This document shows, one piece after another, positions 48,537 to 59,627 of a DNA stretch of 64,000 nucleotides. Source of the stretch: Elymus sibiricus (Eukaryota > Streptophyta > Magnoliopsida > Poales > Poaceae); contig CM077676.1 in assembly GCA_039707655.1 (NCBI GenBank), positions 376,964,114 through 377,028,113 on the forward strand, given 5' to 3'. The notes beneath the pieces are model-generated. The model was not told where the DNA came from. It saw only the letters and a program-made list of their open reading frames with translations, and ran no database searches. Position numbers and translations under genes: made by a program. How positions within the stretch are numbered: the first letter of the stretch is position 1; the number at the start of each line of letters is the position of its first letter.

Positions 48537-48847
48537 TGTCACGAACCTAACTCTCTTAACACAAAGTATATGGATACATGATACAAATCTCACTGGATAT
48601 TGAAGAAGTAGATAGAGTTTAGGATGAGAGGAGCACAGAATCTGGGGTAGGAAGCAGCAGCAGCAAGGAGGTGGGAGGAGCTCGTCTGGTCACGAGGGGG
48701 AGGAGCGAGCCGAGGAAGAAGAAGAAGCCAGCCTGATCTATTCTCTTCGATCCCCTTCTCTCGTCGCTTGCTTCTTTTCTATATTCTTCTCTCCTGGGCC
48801 AGCAAGTGTCGGCCCACCTTGGCCCATGTGGCTGCCGGGTCATGACA
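48537..48847 (-). repeat. 5' LTR of the RRM-carrying element
   Basis: 311 bp, one visible difference from the other LTR. It is followed on the minus strand by the PBS (about 48521-48536). Confidence 0.92.
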
Positions 48848-49410
48848 ATTACGACCCCAGGCCCATGGGGAAACGCAACCATCTCCTTCAAAGATGATGA
48901 ATGGAGAACACCAGGCTCAGGTCCAGCTTCGGAGAAGAACTTGCCTATTGATTTTGCTGACGGAGAATCGAAGTAATCACTTGTCTCAACCTTGGGTTTC
49001 AGTTGACAAGAACTATATGTGATTTCCTTGGGCTGCGTCAAATCCGGTTGATAATGAAGAAAGCAGCGGTTATTGGACACAGTTGGTTGTAGCTGTGGTT
49101 GCTGGATTTGAGCAGATGGAAGGGCTGGGCTTGTGTCAGGAACCTCATCACGTTCACGCTTCAATTTGCCCATTTTTCTGAGCATCCAAGCTTTCCCTTC
49201 TTGCGATCCACAAGTGAACTCCTTAAGCTTGTGCTGACACTGTCCGGTACTAGGTTGCATGGACAGACATTGCCCCTGATGCCTGCTAAATGGTGCTCTA
49301 AGCGGTTGTAACTCGAAACCACCTTACCGCAGTAATTGCAGCTCACTCTGCAGCCTTCCTCATCAATGGTTTTGCCATGCCTTTCTTTTCACTGTTACTT
49401 GTCTGAGGAT

Positions 49411-50144
49411 CTTGTACAGAAAAAACCTGATGAAAAGCAATGAGAGATACTTTAGTAATGCAAAAATTAAAATGTCAAATTCCCAAAACATGAATGCAAC
49501 ATTTCACCAATGAGATTTCATCTGCTTCCTCTTAATGACAGCACATGATGTGCTGCTATTGATGAATTTACCCCATGTGAGCAGAGAAGACTGTGATCCA
49601 ACTAAACAATGTACCTTAGGGCAACTCTAACCGATCCCCTAAAAAATAGAGGAGGATCCGGCCGAGTAAACCTTAGTGGAGTATTTTTACTCCACTAAGT
49701 TTTGGCCAAACCTAGCTGATACTCTATATATAACGGAGTAAAACTTATTTTTGATTTATGCATTTCGTCGAACACTTGTCATGCAGCCTACCGACACACA
49801 TACAAGAGTGATTGACTAAATCTTTGTAAAAATACGAGTTGACATCTGCTGTGAAAAACTAATTGTTCGTTGCCATGTCTGACGGTACTACAAGATACTT
49901 CTTGGATTTATACATCAGCAAAGCAGCCGCAACATTTATGCCGCCGTCGAACTGAACCTGATGAACTCGCACCTACATCCATCAATCTACAGGAGTGAGC
50001 GAGCCAGAGGGATTCACTACTGCGGGAGCAGCAGCAAGAAAGCAGAGGACGCGACGGCCACCGCCAGCCACGCCGTCCTACCGGGGCACGTGCCCGCCAC
50101 CGCGAGGAACCCCGTGTCCTGAGGGAACCAACCAACCAACGCAC
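49411..50144. other. Intergenic, possible TIR-element end at 49618
   Basis: The stretch 'caactctaaccgatccccta' near 49621, with an inverted 'actccactaag' repeat close by, resembles the end of a small DNA transposon. 49900-50144 is the intron-side flank of the galactokinase exon. No gene. Confidence 0.4.
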
Positions 50145-50418
50145 CTGGGGAGCGGGCGAAGAGGGCGGGGCCGGCGGCGTAGAGGGCCTGGAAGCGGTCG
50201 CCGAGGCGGGCGAAGCGGAGGCGCGCCTCGTCGAGCGGCGACCCCGCGCCGTACACCGGCTCCAGCGAGGCCAGCGCCGGGATTAGCTCCTCCTCGTAGA
50301 CGCCGCCGACGGCGGGCACCACCTTCGCCTCCTTTGTCGCTCCCTGCTCTGCACTTTGACCCACTCGCAGCCGGAGCTCGTCGCCCACTCGCAGCCGGAG
50401 CTCGTCCATGGCATCCAT
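50145..50418 (-). pseudogene. First exon of galactokinase, isolated fragment
   Basis: ATG at 50418 (M-D-A-M-D-E-L). The frame carries E-E-E-L-I-P, S-L-E-P-V-Y-G-x-G-S-x-L-D-E-A-R-L-R-F, L-F-A-R-S-P-G and ends at a GT donor (50144-50143) exactly where plant galactokinase continues with the family signature G-R-V-N-L-I-G-E-H. Galactokinase phosphorylates galactose to galactose-1-phosphate in the cytosol. No later exon (ATP-binding GHMP motif, substrate loop) occurs downstream on this strand before 49410, so this is an exon-1 fragment. It probably moved by a transposon, since the flanks carry similar 'ccgatcccctaaaa' / 'ttttagggatcgg' inverted sequences at 49632 and 50646. A direct repeat of 'ctcgtc-cactcgcagccggag' type duplicates L-R-L-R-V-G. 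Confidence 0.7.
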
Positions 50419-51923
50419 GGCGCGGAGCTTGCGGGAACGGCGACCAGTACAGGCGCGGGGGCGGCGTCGCACCGGGGTAGGGTGAGGGCGCGGTCGGGGC
50501 AGGGACCTGCGCCATGGGAGCGGCGGCGCGCAGGAGCAGCTAAGGGGAAGGCGAGAGGGCGAAGGAAATTTTCCTCTGGCCCGTTTCGGTCGAGTATATT
50601 TGCTCTTCGGTGCGGGTCGGAGGATAATTTTTCGTCCTCGGTACGTTTTAGGGATCGGCAACGTGTGGCGTAAAATCGAATTTATCCTCCACTAACGCTG
50701 GATTAGTTAGAAAAATACCCTTTAGAAATTTAAACATAGTATTACTGGATGAAACGGTTTGTTCTGTATTTTTTTTCCGATAAAGAACGGTTTGTCCGTA
50801 TAACTCTTCAAGAAGAGCACATAGAGGCGTAGTCAATGGTTCATACTAGTATATTTACCAAGAGTCTGAAGGCATGAGCTTGTTCACAAATTACAAGTTC
50901 ATTATCACCAGGGCAACAAATCTTTGGGCACTGATGCGATGAATTAACAGTAACTCCAACAGGGCAGTCAACGATTGGTCATTTTCACTATGGTACACTT
51001 CAGAAACATGTAACTTTAACTAGATTAGACAGTTGTTCCTCACAAACAGTCTAAAATTTGTTGTTTACAATCCTGAAGGGTTCAAATGAACCATACGAAA
51101 TAGTCCGGTGTAAAAAAAAGGGCTAACTATTTCGGTACTATCCCACAGGACAATTGGAGTAATATGTAGTTTTTCACAGATTACTGATGTGGTATAAGCA
51201 TAAGACTGCACGATGATCTTACAAAGCCAGTAACAATGCCCCCTCTGAAACAAGTGGCGTGCAGTGACTTTTTTTTTCCGATACTAAAATCCGACAAACT
51301 CATTGTTTTAGCAATTCCTTCGAATCGGCCCAATTCCCAAAATCTTGCTGGAGAACAACGTTTCATTCTTTTTTCCATGATATGCTTTTAATAGTTAGAT
51401 CAGCAATTATTCCCGAAATCGCGGTCACCAAAACAGGCAACACAAACTTCGGTGGATTATTGGGGCAAATCTCGGTGAAACGAGCATGGTTCGAAAGAGA
51501 ATCCGACGGGGGTGGATGTGTACTAGAGAGACATTGGAAAACAAACAAATATAGGCTGGAAAAAAAATGTAAAACCCAAGTGAGATGGGTGTTGTGTTGG
51601 ATACATGTTCCCTTGATTGGTTACTTCATACAACTTCATCGGCATAAACACACAATTCCAAAGACCATCTTGGGATAATCCTAGTTCTTAACGTTGCACT
51701 TGAACAATGAGATTTCGAAAAAAGCCTGAGAAACATGCATTTAGTTCTAATATACTCCCTAGAAAAAACAGAAATGGTATCAACAAAAACCTTTTATGCT
51801 CCTAGTGAATAAATTGCTTTTCCTTACCTTTGACTTTAGATCTCGTCTTATCCGTTCCAAGATGTAAATGATGGCCCTAACAGTGGGGCAACGACTGTGG
51901 TGTCGTGGGTGCAAGCCTGACAG
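50419..51923. other. Intergenic, no gene recognised
   Basis: 50419-50660 continues the G/C-rich galactokinase-type 5' flank. The rest is AT-rich with only short ORFs and no recognisable motif. Confidence 0.5.
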
Positions 51924-51928
51924 TAGTG

Positions 51929-52462
51929 TGTAGGGGTACGGATGAGAGGGCAGAGCCTAGCTACGGCGCATGTGTTACACTCGGATTTACGAGTTCAGGC
52001 CCCTCAGCGGTGGAGGTAACAGCCCTACGTCTCGGTGATCTGGAGCTTGATTACTTGAGTGTATGTGTTACAAATGGATTGCGAACCCTTGGAATGGAGC
52101 TGGGGGTGGCTTATATAGTGTCCGCCAGCCCTCCCATGAATGCCGCCATTACCAGGGGTTAAGAGGGGGTTTAAGGGCGCCAGGTAACGGGCACATTGAT
52201 TACAATTAATACGAGCGAGCGCACGTCCTGACCGTTGCACTCCTGGAGCCTCTTGGTCTTCTCTGGTCGAGTGACCGTCAAGTACTCCGAGTGAAATATC
52301 TGGTCGAGTGGACTCCTGCTTCCCGAGTGATTCATCGAACTACGAGTGAATGTCAGTCTGCGGAACTCTTGGTTGCTGATCTGGCCCTGGGGCCCAGTAT
52401 AAGGCGTGTGGAGTCCTAGGGTAGGGTCTGTAGGTCAGGCCTGTTACCCTATCCCTAGTACA
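51929..52462 (-). repeat. 3' LTR of the Tat-type Gypsy element
   Basis: 534 bp. On the minus strand it starts TGTACTAGGGATAGGG directly after a purine-rich tract (GGGGGCTAATGACGAGGGCA, 52463-52482) and ends CCCTACA. A minus-strand TATA box (TATATAA, 52111-52117) lies within it. Confidence 0.8.
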
Positions 52463-52987
52463 TGCCCTCGTCATTAGCCCCCGAATCGGTCGAGGTTAGG
52501 CGGGTCGAGTCAAGGCGAATCCCCAGGCGAGTTGAGCGCTACGGAGGCGCTCAAGAACTCTTACTGGTCGTTAAATGCCCTTGTCTTCGTGCGGCACCTT
52601 GACGGATTCTGGACCATATGACGTCCGAGTGAAATGAGTAGTCTCCATTCGAAAGAAATGATCAGCGTCTATCCGAGTGAAACGAGTAGTCTCCATCCGA
52701 ATGAAATGGGTCATCACGCGTCGGGTGATGGTTCAGCTCCGAGCGCTTATGGAATGTATTTAAAGTGAGGGCAATCGGGTTGTTGGACTCCGGATTTCAC
52801 GGGATTTGAAACCATATTTGAGCGCGCGCGAACGGTTGCAGCGCAGCGAGTGGGGAAAGTGGGGCGTGACGCCTCGATTTTCGCCCCACTTTCCGCCACG
52901 TACTGCTGGATCTCCGACAGCGCGATTTGAGGGGATCTGCGGGCCCACGATTCAGCAGCGTGGATTGGGGAGTGGGGTGGGCGGTGA

Positions 52988-52994
52988 TATATAG
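52988..52994 (+). promoter_or_regulatory. Possible TATA box of the antisense gene
   Basis: TATATAG 127 bp upstream of the ATG at 53121, in DNA between LTR and gene. It would let the antisense gene be transcribed independently of the LTR. Inferred from sequence only. Confidence 0.45.
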
Positions 52995-53120
52995 AGCCAC
53001 CACGTCGGAGAGGAAGAGAGGACCAGATCCCCTTTTCTCCAACTCTCCCATTTCGCCCAATCCCTTCTCCAGCAACACACTCCGCACGAATCCTCCTCGG
53101 TGCTGAAGAGCTCGGCGACG

Positions 53121-56100
53121 ATGGCGAAGGACAAGACGGCGAAGCTTGAGAGGGCGAAGAAGGCGGCGAAGGGCAAGAAGGCGTCGAGCTCCCGAGCCGC
53201 GCCCCCGCGCGGGTGGATCCAAGACGACTGGCTTCCGCCGACTACCACGGTCGACGACATCAGCGGGCTCGTCGTGGACGGGCTGATCCGCGATGGGACG
53301 TGGAGGCTGCCGGAGGAAGGGGAGATCGAGCCTGCGCCGCGCCCCGGAGAGCGAGTGCTCCTCACCACACATGTGGAACGAGGTTTCTCCATGCCACCCC
53401 ACCCCTTTTTCCGCGGTTTTTTGAACTTCTTCGGCGCTCAGCTCCACCATTTGCCTCCGAATGCTATAGTGTATCTCGCCGCTTTCGTTTCTTTGTGTGA
53501 GAATTTCCTGGGTTGCCCGCCGCACTAGGGTTTATTCAAGCACATCTTCACATGCCGTTCTCAGTCGGTCAAAAAGGCCAACCCCGAGGGGGAGAGAACC
53601 CATGTGACCCAGCTGTGCGGCGGCTTGGGTATTCAGATGCGGGGTAGGAGTGCTTTTCCCGCGATGACTTTTCCCGACTCAGTTAGGGGCTGGCAGTCGA
53701 CTTGGTTTTACTGCAACGACGTCCCTTTGCTGGCTCGTCGACTGGTCTCCCCCCTTATACATCCGAGAGAGTCAATGTGCCTCCATCTCTGACGGTGGAC
53801 AAGGAGGAGAAGACCGACGTGGGAATCCTGGTCACTGTGGTAGTCAGCCTGGTCCAGGGCGGGTTGACGGGTCTGGATTTGCTGGAGGTCTTCCTCAGTC
53901 AGCGAATCCAGCCGCTGCAGGAGCGAGCTCACCCGATGTGGTAGTATGTTGGCACTGAGGACAAGACTCGAGTGCACCCGGAGGAGATCGACGAGAAAAC
54001 CGTGAAAGAGTGGCTCAAGTGTATCACCGGCGCGCGCGACAATCCGCGAGGGTCGAGACGGATCCCACCCTACGGCGCCAACAACCTACCATTGGAGGTA
54101 TGACACGCATTTCCGAGTGAATTACTCATGCGCAAATTGTCCGAGTGAACTGAATGATCCGAGTGAACTGACTGAGCCGTCTGCCCTTGATCTTCATGAC
54201 TTGTAGGAGTTCCAGAAGATGCTCTTGCCTGTGCCGAATGGAGAACAACTCGCCGGGGGTGCGGGGAGTGAACATGGTAGCGCCGAGGGCAGCTACGCGG
54301 AGGACAGCGAGGAGGAAAGCGACGACTCGGAAGGGAACGACGAGGTCGAGTCTTCCCAGTCTCCGGAGCTGCGCTCCGAGCCCCGCTCCAAGCTAACTAA
54401 TGATCCGAGTGTTGGCTCGGAGAAGGAGGTGGTCCCGAGTACTAAGGCTCCGAAGCGCACTCGGACGTCATCGCCCGAGCCGACTGAGAAGACCGCCAAG
54501 CAGCCCAAGGTCACTTCCCCCAAGCCTCGGAAGGCTCTGCCTAGGATCAAGGTCACTGTGCTTGTCGCCTCAACGTGAGTATCTTTGTCAACTTTTCTTT
54601 TCTGTCTTTGTCAACTTTCGAGATTCTTCTGACCGAGCGAATCTTATGAACCAGTGTTGCAACCTCGACAACGTCTCCCATGCAGATTGATGGGGATCGC
54701 ACCGAAGTCGAGTCGGCAGACGCGGCCACTTCTCGAAAAGGTAATAATGACTTCATTTTTACTTCGCCTGTCATTCGACTGAAATGTTTTCATCCGATTG
54801 AATTGTGTACTGTGACTGATTGCGTCGAGTGAACGTAGCGCTTGCAGAGGTCATCCACGTCGGGGACGACGATGAAGAGCCGCCGCGGAAGGACGTCGAG
54901 AAGGGGACCGCAGCTCCGACTGCTTCTCAGACTACCACGTGGAAGACGCCGCCGAGCAACGCGCCTCAAGTTCCCCCTGCACCTGCCGTGACCGTGCCTC
55001 TGGGGCAGGGTTCTTCTCAGGCTGGAGCTGGTTCTGCTGCGGCTCCGTCGACTGCTCTGGCTTCAGTTCCGACTCCTCCCGTCAATATCTTCAGTTTGTA
55101 CAAGGTGCCGGAGGACCAAACTGGAGCCAGCAAGGAGGCGATGATCCAGGCGGAGCTGATGACCCAACGGCTCAAGGAGATGTGCGTAGCTGGAAAGCTG
55201 GCATATGATGCCAGTGCTGCTCTCCAGGAGAACGTTCGAGTAAGTGCCCTTGTAAGTTGATCTCCAAGTCGTTTTTCTTCAATAGGAACTTCAGTCGGAA
55301 AATGTCCGGTACACCCACTGGGTGTTTTTTTGTGTTTGGCCGTCACTCGGATCGGGCGGACCGGTCCGAGTGGATACCGTTCCAGTGGGGGCACACTGAG
55401 TGCACCCACTGGGTGTAGTCCTCGAGATTGCCGTCGACTGCAGGCAGACGGCGGGAGTCTTAGAACTTAAAACCTGTTCTGTTGTTGTTGCTGTTGATTT
55501 TTATATATATTTTTTGTTTGGCCATCACTCGGAGCGGGCAGACCGTTCTGAGTGGATACCATTCCAGTGGGGGCACGCTGAGTGCACCCACTGGGTGTAG
55601 TCCCCGAGACTGCCGTCGACTGCGGGCAGTCGGCGGGAGTCTTAGAGTTTTTTTCTCTTTTTTTTGTGTTCGGCCGTCACTCGGACCGGGCGGACCGGTC
55701 CGAGTGGATACCGTTCCAGTGGGGGCACGCTGAGTGCACCCACTGGGTGTAGTCCCCGAGATTGCCGTCGACTGCGGGCAGTTGACGGGAGTCTTAGAAC
55801 TTAGAATCTAATACTGGTCAAGTTTGCTCCTCCCTGTCAAAGGGTACTTCAGGATCTGATACTGGTCAAGCTTGTTCCTTCCAGGAGCGTCAATCTTTGG
55901 ACACTCGGAATAATTCTTAACGTTAACTGATCTGCTCTTTCTTGTGTTTCAGAAAACTTGCGAGCTTGGGACTCAGTATGTGGCACTGGAGAAGGAGACG
56001 GCTCAGCTCCGACTGGATTTGGAGGTGGAGAGGAGGAATACAGCGCGCGCTCAAGCAGAGCTCAAGACCATGGGAGGTAAGCTTCAATTACTGAGCCTTC

Positions 56101-57120
56101 CGCTTTCATCTCTCTCCGCTCTTTGAACCGAGTGACTTCACTCGAACAGATGTGCGTAGTGAAAATCATCGACTCCAAGTGCAGCTCAGAACCTCTGTTT
56201 CTTTAGAAACTATGAAGCAGGCACTCGAGAACAAGGACAACGAGCTGGCGGAAGCACAGAAAGTGGCGAAGGAAAAGACCAAGGCCGCTGAAGAGAAGCT
56301 GGCTTCACTCGAGAAGCTTGAAGGGGAGAACAAGGCGCTAAAGGCCGCCATTACAGAGGCGAAGAAGGAAGTGGCTGAGCTCAAGAAGCAAAAGGCCGAG
56401 TGGGACGTCAAGCTCAAGGCCCAAGCAGATGCTCATGAGCAGGAGAAGAAGACTCTGAATGAGAAGATCAACCAGCTTATCGAGAAGAAGAATGCCCTGG
56501 AGAAGTATATAGAGGAGTTCACGGAGGAGATGTACACCAAGCTTGCAGGTAACTTATAGCATCCGAGTGCATTTCAACTTATCTCTGAGTGAACTTCTTG
56601 CATGCTGATGTTCGACTCTCCTCTTTTCTCGTTTACAGAGTACTGCCGGGACTTTGAGCTTGAGACTGACAGAATCGAGAGGGATCTGGATCCTTCCAGG
56701 TCACTCATCGGTGACAAGGCTGCTCTAGGTGTCTTGCGGGTCGAATCTCGCATTGAAGACGTCCAAGGGTACATCATCCGTCTGTGGGGTGCACTCGGGA
56801 GAATCGACAAGGAGCTATGGCCTGAAGACACCCTCGATACCGACCTGGAAACGATGATGACTCGCCTCAATGAGATTCCCAATCGAGTGCAAGCGTGGAA
56901 GAAGTCGGCTGCTCGCTGCGGGGCCGACGTGGCGCTTTCTCTCGTCCGAGTGCACTGCAAGGACGCCAAGGAGGAGAAGCTGAAGTCTCTCCAAGTCGCC
57001 AACACGAAGAAGCTCAAGTTTGAGGACTTCATGGAGACATTCATCGAAGCGGCCACTCGGATCGCTGACGGCATCGACTTGGATTCCTTCGTTGAGCCGG
57101 CCAGCCCCACAGGGGCGTGA
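53121..57120 (+). pseudogene. Antisense additional gene of the Tat element ('putative gypsy type transposon', coiled coil)
   Basis: Seven exons on the strand opposite to gag-pol: 53121-54097, 54207-54574, 54655-54740, 54839-55239, 55953-56076, 56150-56548, 56639-57120. All have GT-AG junctions and phases that match from exon 2 on. Exon 1 carries the domain often annotated 'putative gypsy type transposon' (G-L-F-K-H-I-F, V-R-G-W-Q-S-T-W-F-Y, L-L-E-V-F-L-S-Q-R-I-Q-P-L-Q, H-P-M-W, T-R-V-H-P-E-E). Exons 2-4 are acidic, Ser/Pro-rich; exons 5-6 are a long coiled coil (E-N-K-D-N-E-L-A-E-A-Q-K, K-K-E-V-A-E-L-K-K-Q-K); exon 7 is helical. Exon 1 is broken by TAG at 53526 (where a Trp is expected), a frameshift near 53730 and TAG at 53942. 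Additional ORFs like this are known in Tat elements; their function is unknown. Confidence 0.8.
55334..55805. repeat. Three tandem repeats in intron 4 of the antisense gene
   Basis: Units start near 55334, 55516 and 55668 (spacing ~182 and ~152 bp). Each contains 'gtcactcgg', 'gagtggataccgttccagtg', 'cacccactgggtgtagtc' and 'gactgc-ggcag'. Unit length varies by poly-T and spacer length. Confidence 0.85.
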
Positions 57121-57284
57121 GAAAACTTTAAGTCCAACCCATTATCCTCGGTATGCCGAGTGGAACTGTATTCGTTAAACTCTTTCGGGCTTCGGGCCCG
57201 CGTACTCGTATTTGCTTTTGAACTTCAGGAGTTATTTGAATGCTTCCCTTCGAGTCTTTCGAGTCTTTGAAATGTGTTTTAACT

Positions 57285-58190
57285 CAGGCGAAAGATGGTT
57301 CGCAGCTAAGCCTCCAAGTGAGAGGGAAGCTCTTCACTCGGAGCGACGTTTTAACTTGGGCGAAAGCTGGTTCGCAGCCAAGCCCCCGAGTGAGAGGGAC
57401 GCTCTTCACTCGGAGTAGTGTTTTAACTTGGGCGAAAGCTGGTTCGCAGCCAAGTCCCCGAGTGAGAGGGACGCTCTTCACTCGGAGTAGTGTTTCAACT
57501 TGGGCGAAAGCTGGTTCGCAGCCAAGCCCCCGAGTGGGGGGGGCGCTCTTTACTCGGAGTAATGTTTTTTAACTTGGGTGAAAGCTGGTTCGCAGCCAAG
57601 CCCCCGAGTGAGAGGGATGTTCTTCACTCGGAGTAGCGTTTGTAACTTGGGCGAAAGCTGGTTCGCAGCCAAGCCCCCGAGTGCGAGGGATGCTCTTCAC
57701 TCGGAGTAGCGTTTTTAACTTGGGCGAAAGCTGGTTCGCAGCCAAGCCCCCGAGTGAGAGGGATGCTCTTCACTCGGAGTAGCGTTTTTAACTTGGGCGA
57801 AAGCTGGTTCGCAGCCAAGCCCCCGAGTGAGAGGGATGCTCTTCACTCGGAGTAGCGTTTTTAACTTGGGCGAAAGCTGGTTCGCAGCCAAGCCCCCGAG
57901 TGAGAGGGATGCTCTTCACTCGGAGTAGCGTTTTTAACTTGGGCGAAAGCTGGTTCGCAGCCAAGCCCCCGAGTGAGAGGGATGCTCTTCACTCGGAGTA
58001 GCGTTTTTAACTTGGGCGAAAGCTGGTTCGCAGCCAAGCCCCCGAGTGCGAGGGATGCTCTTCACTCAGAGTAGCGTTTCTAACTTGGGTGAAAGCTGGT
58101 TCACAGCCAAGCCCCCGAGTGAGAGGGATGCTCTTCACTCGGAGTATATTTTTAACTTAGGCAAAAACTGGTTTGCAGCTAAGTTGAAGG
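57285..58190. repeat. Tandem array, ~72-bp unit, about 13 copies
   Basis: The unit 'ttgggcgaaagctggttcgc' + 'agccaagcccccgagtgaga' + 'gggatgctcttcactcggag' + 'tagcgttttaac' recurs every 72-74 bp. Edge units (57285, 58150) are most diverged; central units (57650-58020) are nearly identical. Being 24 codons long, it opens frames on both strands (such as 57240-57572), which are not genes. It lies between the pol stop and the antisense gene, the part of Tat elements known to hold tandem repeats. Confidence 0.95.
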
Positions 58191-58493
58191 GCGTACACCC
58201 ACTGGGGGTTGTAAGCCAGAGAATGCGTACGAGTGAACTCAGTGCAGAACTGGAAAAGTCATGCTTTTATTCATCAAATATCACTCGAGTACTTTTATTA
58301 CATCTCCTCATCAAGTATAGAAACGTCGAAGCAAGTCTGCATTCCAAGCGCGGGGCTCGTCTGCTTGCTTCAGAAGGTTGTATAGGTGATATGCTCCGTT
58401 GTGCAGAACCTTTGAAATGACGAAAGGACCTTCCCACGCAGGAACAAGCTTGTGAGGTCGCTGCTAATCCACTCGGAGCACAAGATCTCCTTC

Positions 58494-59627
58494 CTAAAAG
58501 GTCCGACTTCTGACGTGCCTGCTGTGAAAACGTCGTAGATCTTGCTGATAAATGGTCGAACGGATAAGAGCCATCTCTCTCTCCTCTTCGAGGAGATCAA
58601 CCGCGTCTTGCCGCGCCTGCTCTGCTTCAGCTTCGGAGTATAGTTCCACTCGGGGCGAATTGTGGAGCAGGTCACTCAGCAAGACGGCTTCAGCTCCGTA
58701 CACCATGAAGAAGGGAGTACGATTGGTGGACCGATTGGGGGTCGTCCTCAAGCCCCAAAGAACTGATGGCAACTCGGTGACCCAGGCTCCAGCTGCATGC
58801 TCCAAATCGCGCATGAGTCGCGGCTTTAATCCCTGAAGTATCAGCCCATTTGCTCTCTCAGCTTGTCCATTCGACTGCGGGTGTGCCACAGATGCATAGT
58901 CGACTCGGGTGCCTTGGGCGGCACAGAACGCCCTGAACTCTTCCGAGTCAAAGTTTGAGCCGTTGTCAGTGATAATGCTGTGGGGCACGCCATATCTGAA
59001 GACTATCTCCTTCATAAACTTGATCGCCGTACGGGAGTCCAGCTTCTTGATGGGTTTGGCTTCGATCCACTTAGTGAACTTGTCGACTGCAACCAGCAAG
59101 TGGGTGAACCCACTCGCCCCTGTCCGGAGGGGTCCCACCATGTCGAGTCCCCAGACTGCAAACGGCCAGATGAGTGGAATTGTCTTTAGAGCAGACGCAG
59201 GCTTGTGGGATAAGTTTGCATAGAACTGGCACCCGACGCAATGTTGAACTATCTCCTGCGCAGCTTCATTGGCACGTGGCCAGAAGAAGCCTGATCGGTA
59301 AGCTTTAGCCACGATTGTCCGAGAGGACGCGTGGTGACCACAAGTTCCCGAGTGAATCTCTTCCAGGATCAATCGACCTTCTTCCGGAGAAATGCAGCAC
59401 TGAGTCACACCGGGGACGCTCTTCCTGTATAACTGATCGCCCATCACTGTAAAGGCTTTGGACCTGCGAACAATGTGGCGGGCCTCAGCTTCATCTTCTG
59501 GAAGTTCCTGCCTGAGCAGGTATGCAAGGTAGGGCACTGTCCACTCGGGCGTGATTGCTAGGACCTCCATGATCAAATCAATGACTGTCGGGACCTCGAC
59601 TTCAGTCGGATCGGACGGACCGACCAC
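58494..59627 (-). pseudogene. Integrase of the Tat-type element
   Basis: Contains an H-H-C-C zinc domain (H-S-G-T-C-G-H-H...C-V-G-C-Q-F), then the catalytic core with D in G-L-D-M-V-G-P-L, D in I-T-D-N-G-S-N-F and E in N-G-Q-A-E-R-A-N. The frame is offset from the RT frame by one frameshift near 59600-59625. It ends at a TAG (58494-58496) where related proteins read Gln in R-T-F-Q-x-G-D-L-V. The remaining C-terminal part (D-L-V-L-R-V-D, then H-K-L-V-P-A-W-E-G-P-F, to ~58312) is present after that stop and one more TAG, so the enzyme would be truncated. Confidence 0.9.

Larger units (their letters stand above)
44749..48847 (-). mobile_element. Young non-autonomous LTR retrotransposon with an RRM ORF
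   Basis: Two 311-bp LTRs (44749-45059, 48537-48847) start TGTCACGAACC and end CATGACA on the plus strand and differ at one site that I can see (t/c in 'gaggagttcg'). ATTAC flanks the element (44744-44748, 48848-48852). Direction is minus: next to 48537 the minus strand reads ATTGGTATTCAGAGCC, a Met-tRNA-type PBS, and next to 45059 it has a purine tract AAGGGGGAGGGAA. No protease, RT or integrase motif could be found, so it depends on another element. Internal ORFs at 48373-47369 and 47257-45098. Confidence 0.92.
42815..49410 (-). pseudogene. BED zinc finger / DUF659 / hAT-dimerisation gene, split by an LTR element
   Basis: Three parts lie on the minus strand. 49410-48853: a BED finger (C-N-Y-C-G-K...L-E-H-H-L-A-G-I-R-G) and a linker, starting after an AG acceptor. 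44748-43632: the DUF659 domain (P-T-Y-E-A-V-L, V-D-S-W, I-V-Q-I-L-T-N-D, F-F-A-L-C-A-D-H-C-I-N-L-L-L). 43131-42815: the hAT dimerisation domain (E-W-W-S-T-H-G...P-D-L-Q-T-L-A-R-R-V-L-S-Q). A GT-AG intron (43631-43132) joins the last two in frame. The first two belonged to one exon: without the insertion at 44749-48847 and one copy of ATTAC, the frame reads through. The BED exon has two further frame breaks, near 49362 and 49165, so the gene was probably already damaged. Relatives are domesticated or decayed hAT transposases of unknown function. A catalytic hAT core was not checked. Confidence 0.8.

Noticed and set aside
52797..53525. 242-codon minus-strand frame
   Set aside because: Exact antisense of exon 1 and leader of the antisense gene, with G/C-rich shadow composition.
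57240..57572. 110-codon frame in the tandem array, also considered as a CRISPR-like array
   Set aside because: Open only because the 72-bp unit is a multiple of 3; the repeats are contiguous without unique spacers and the host is a plant.
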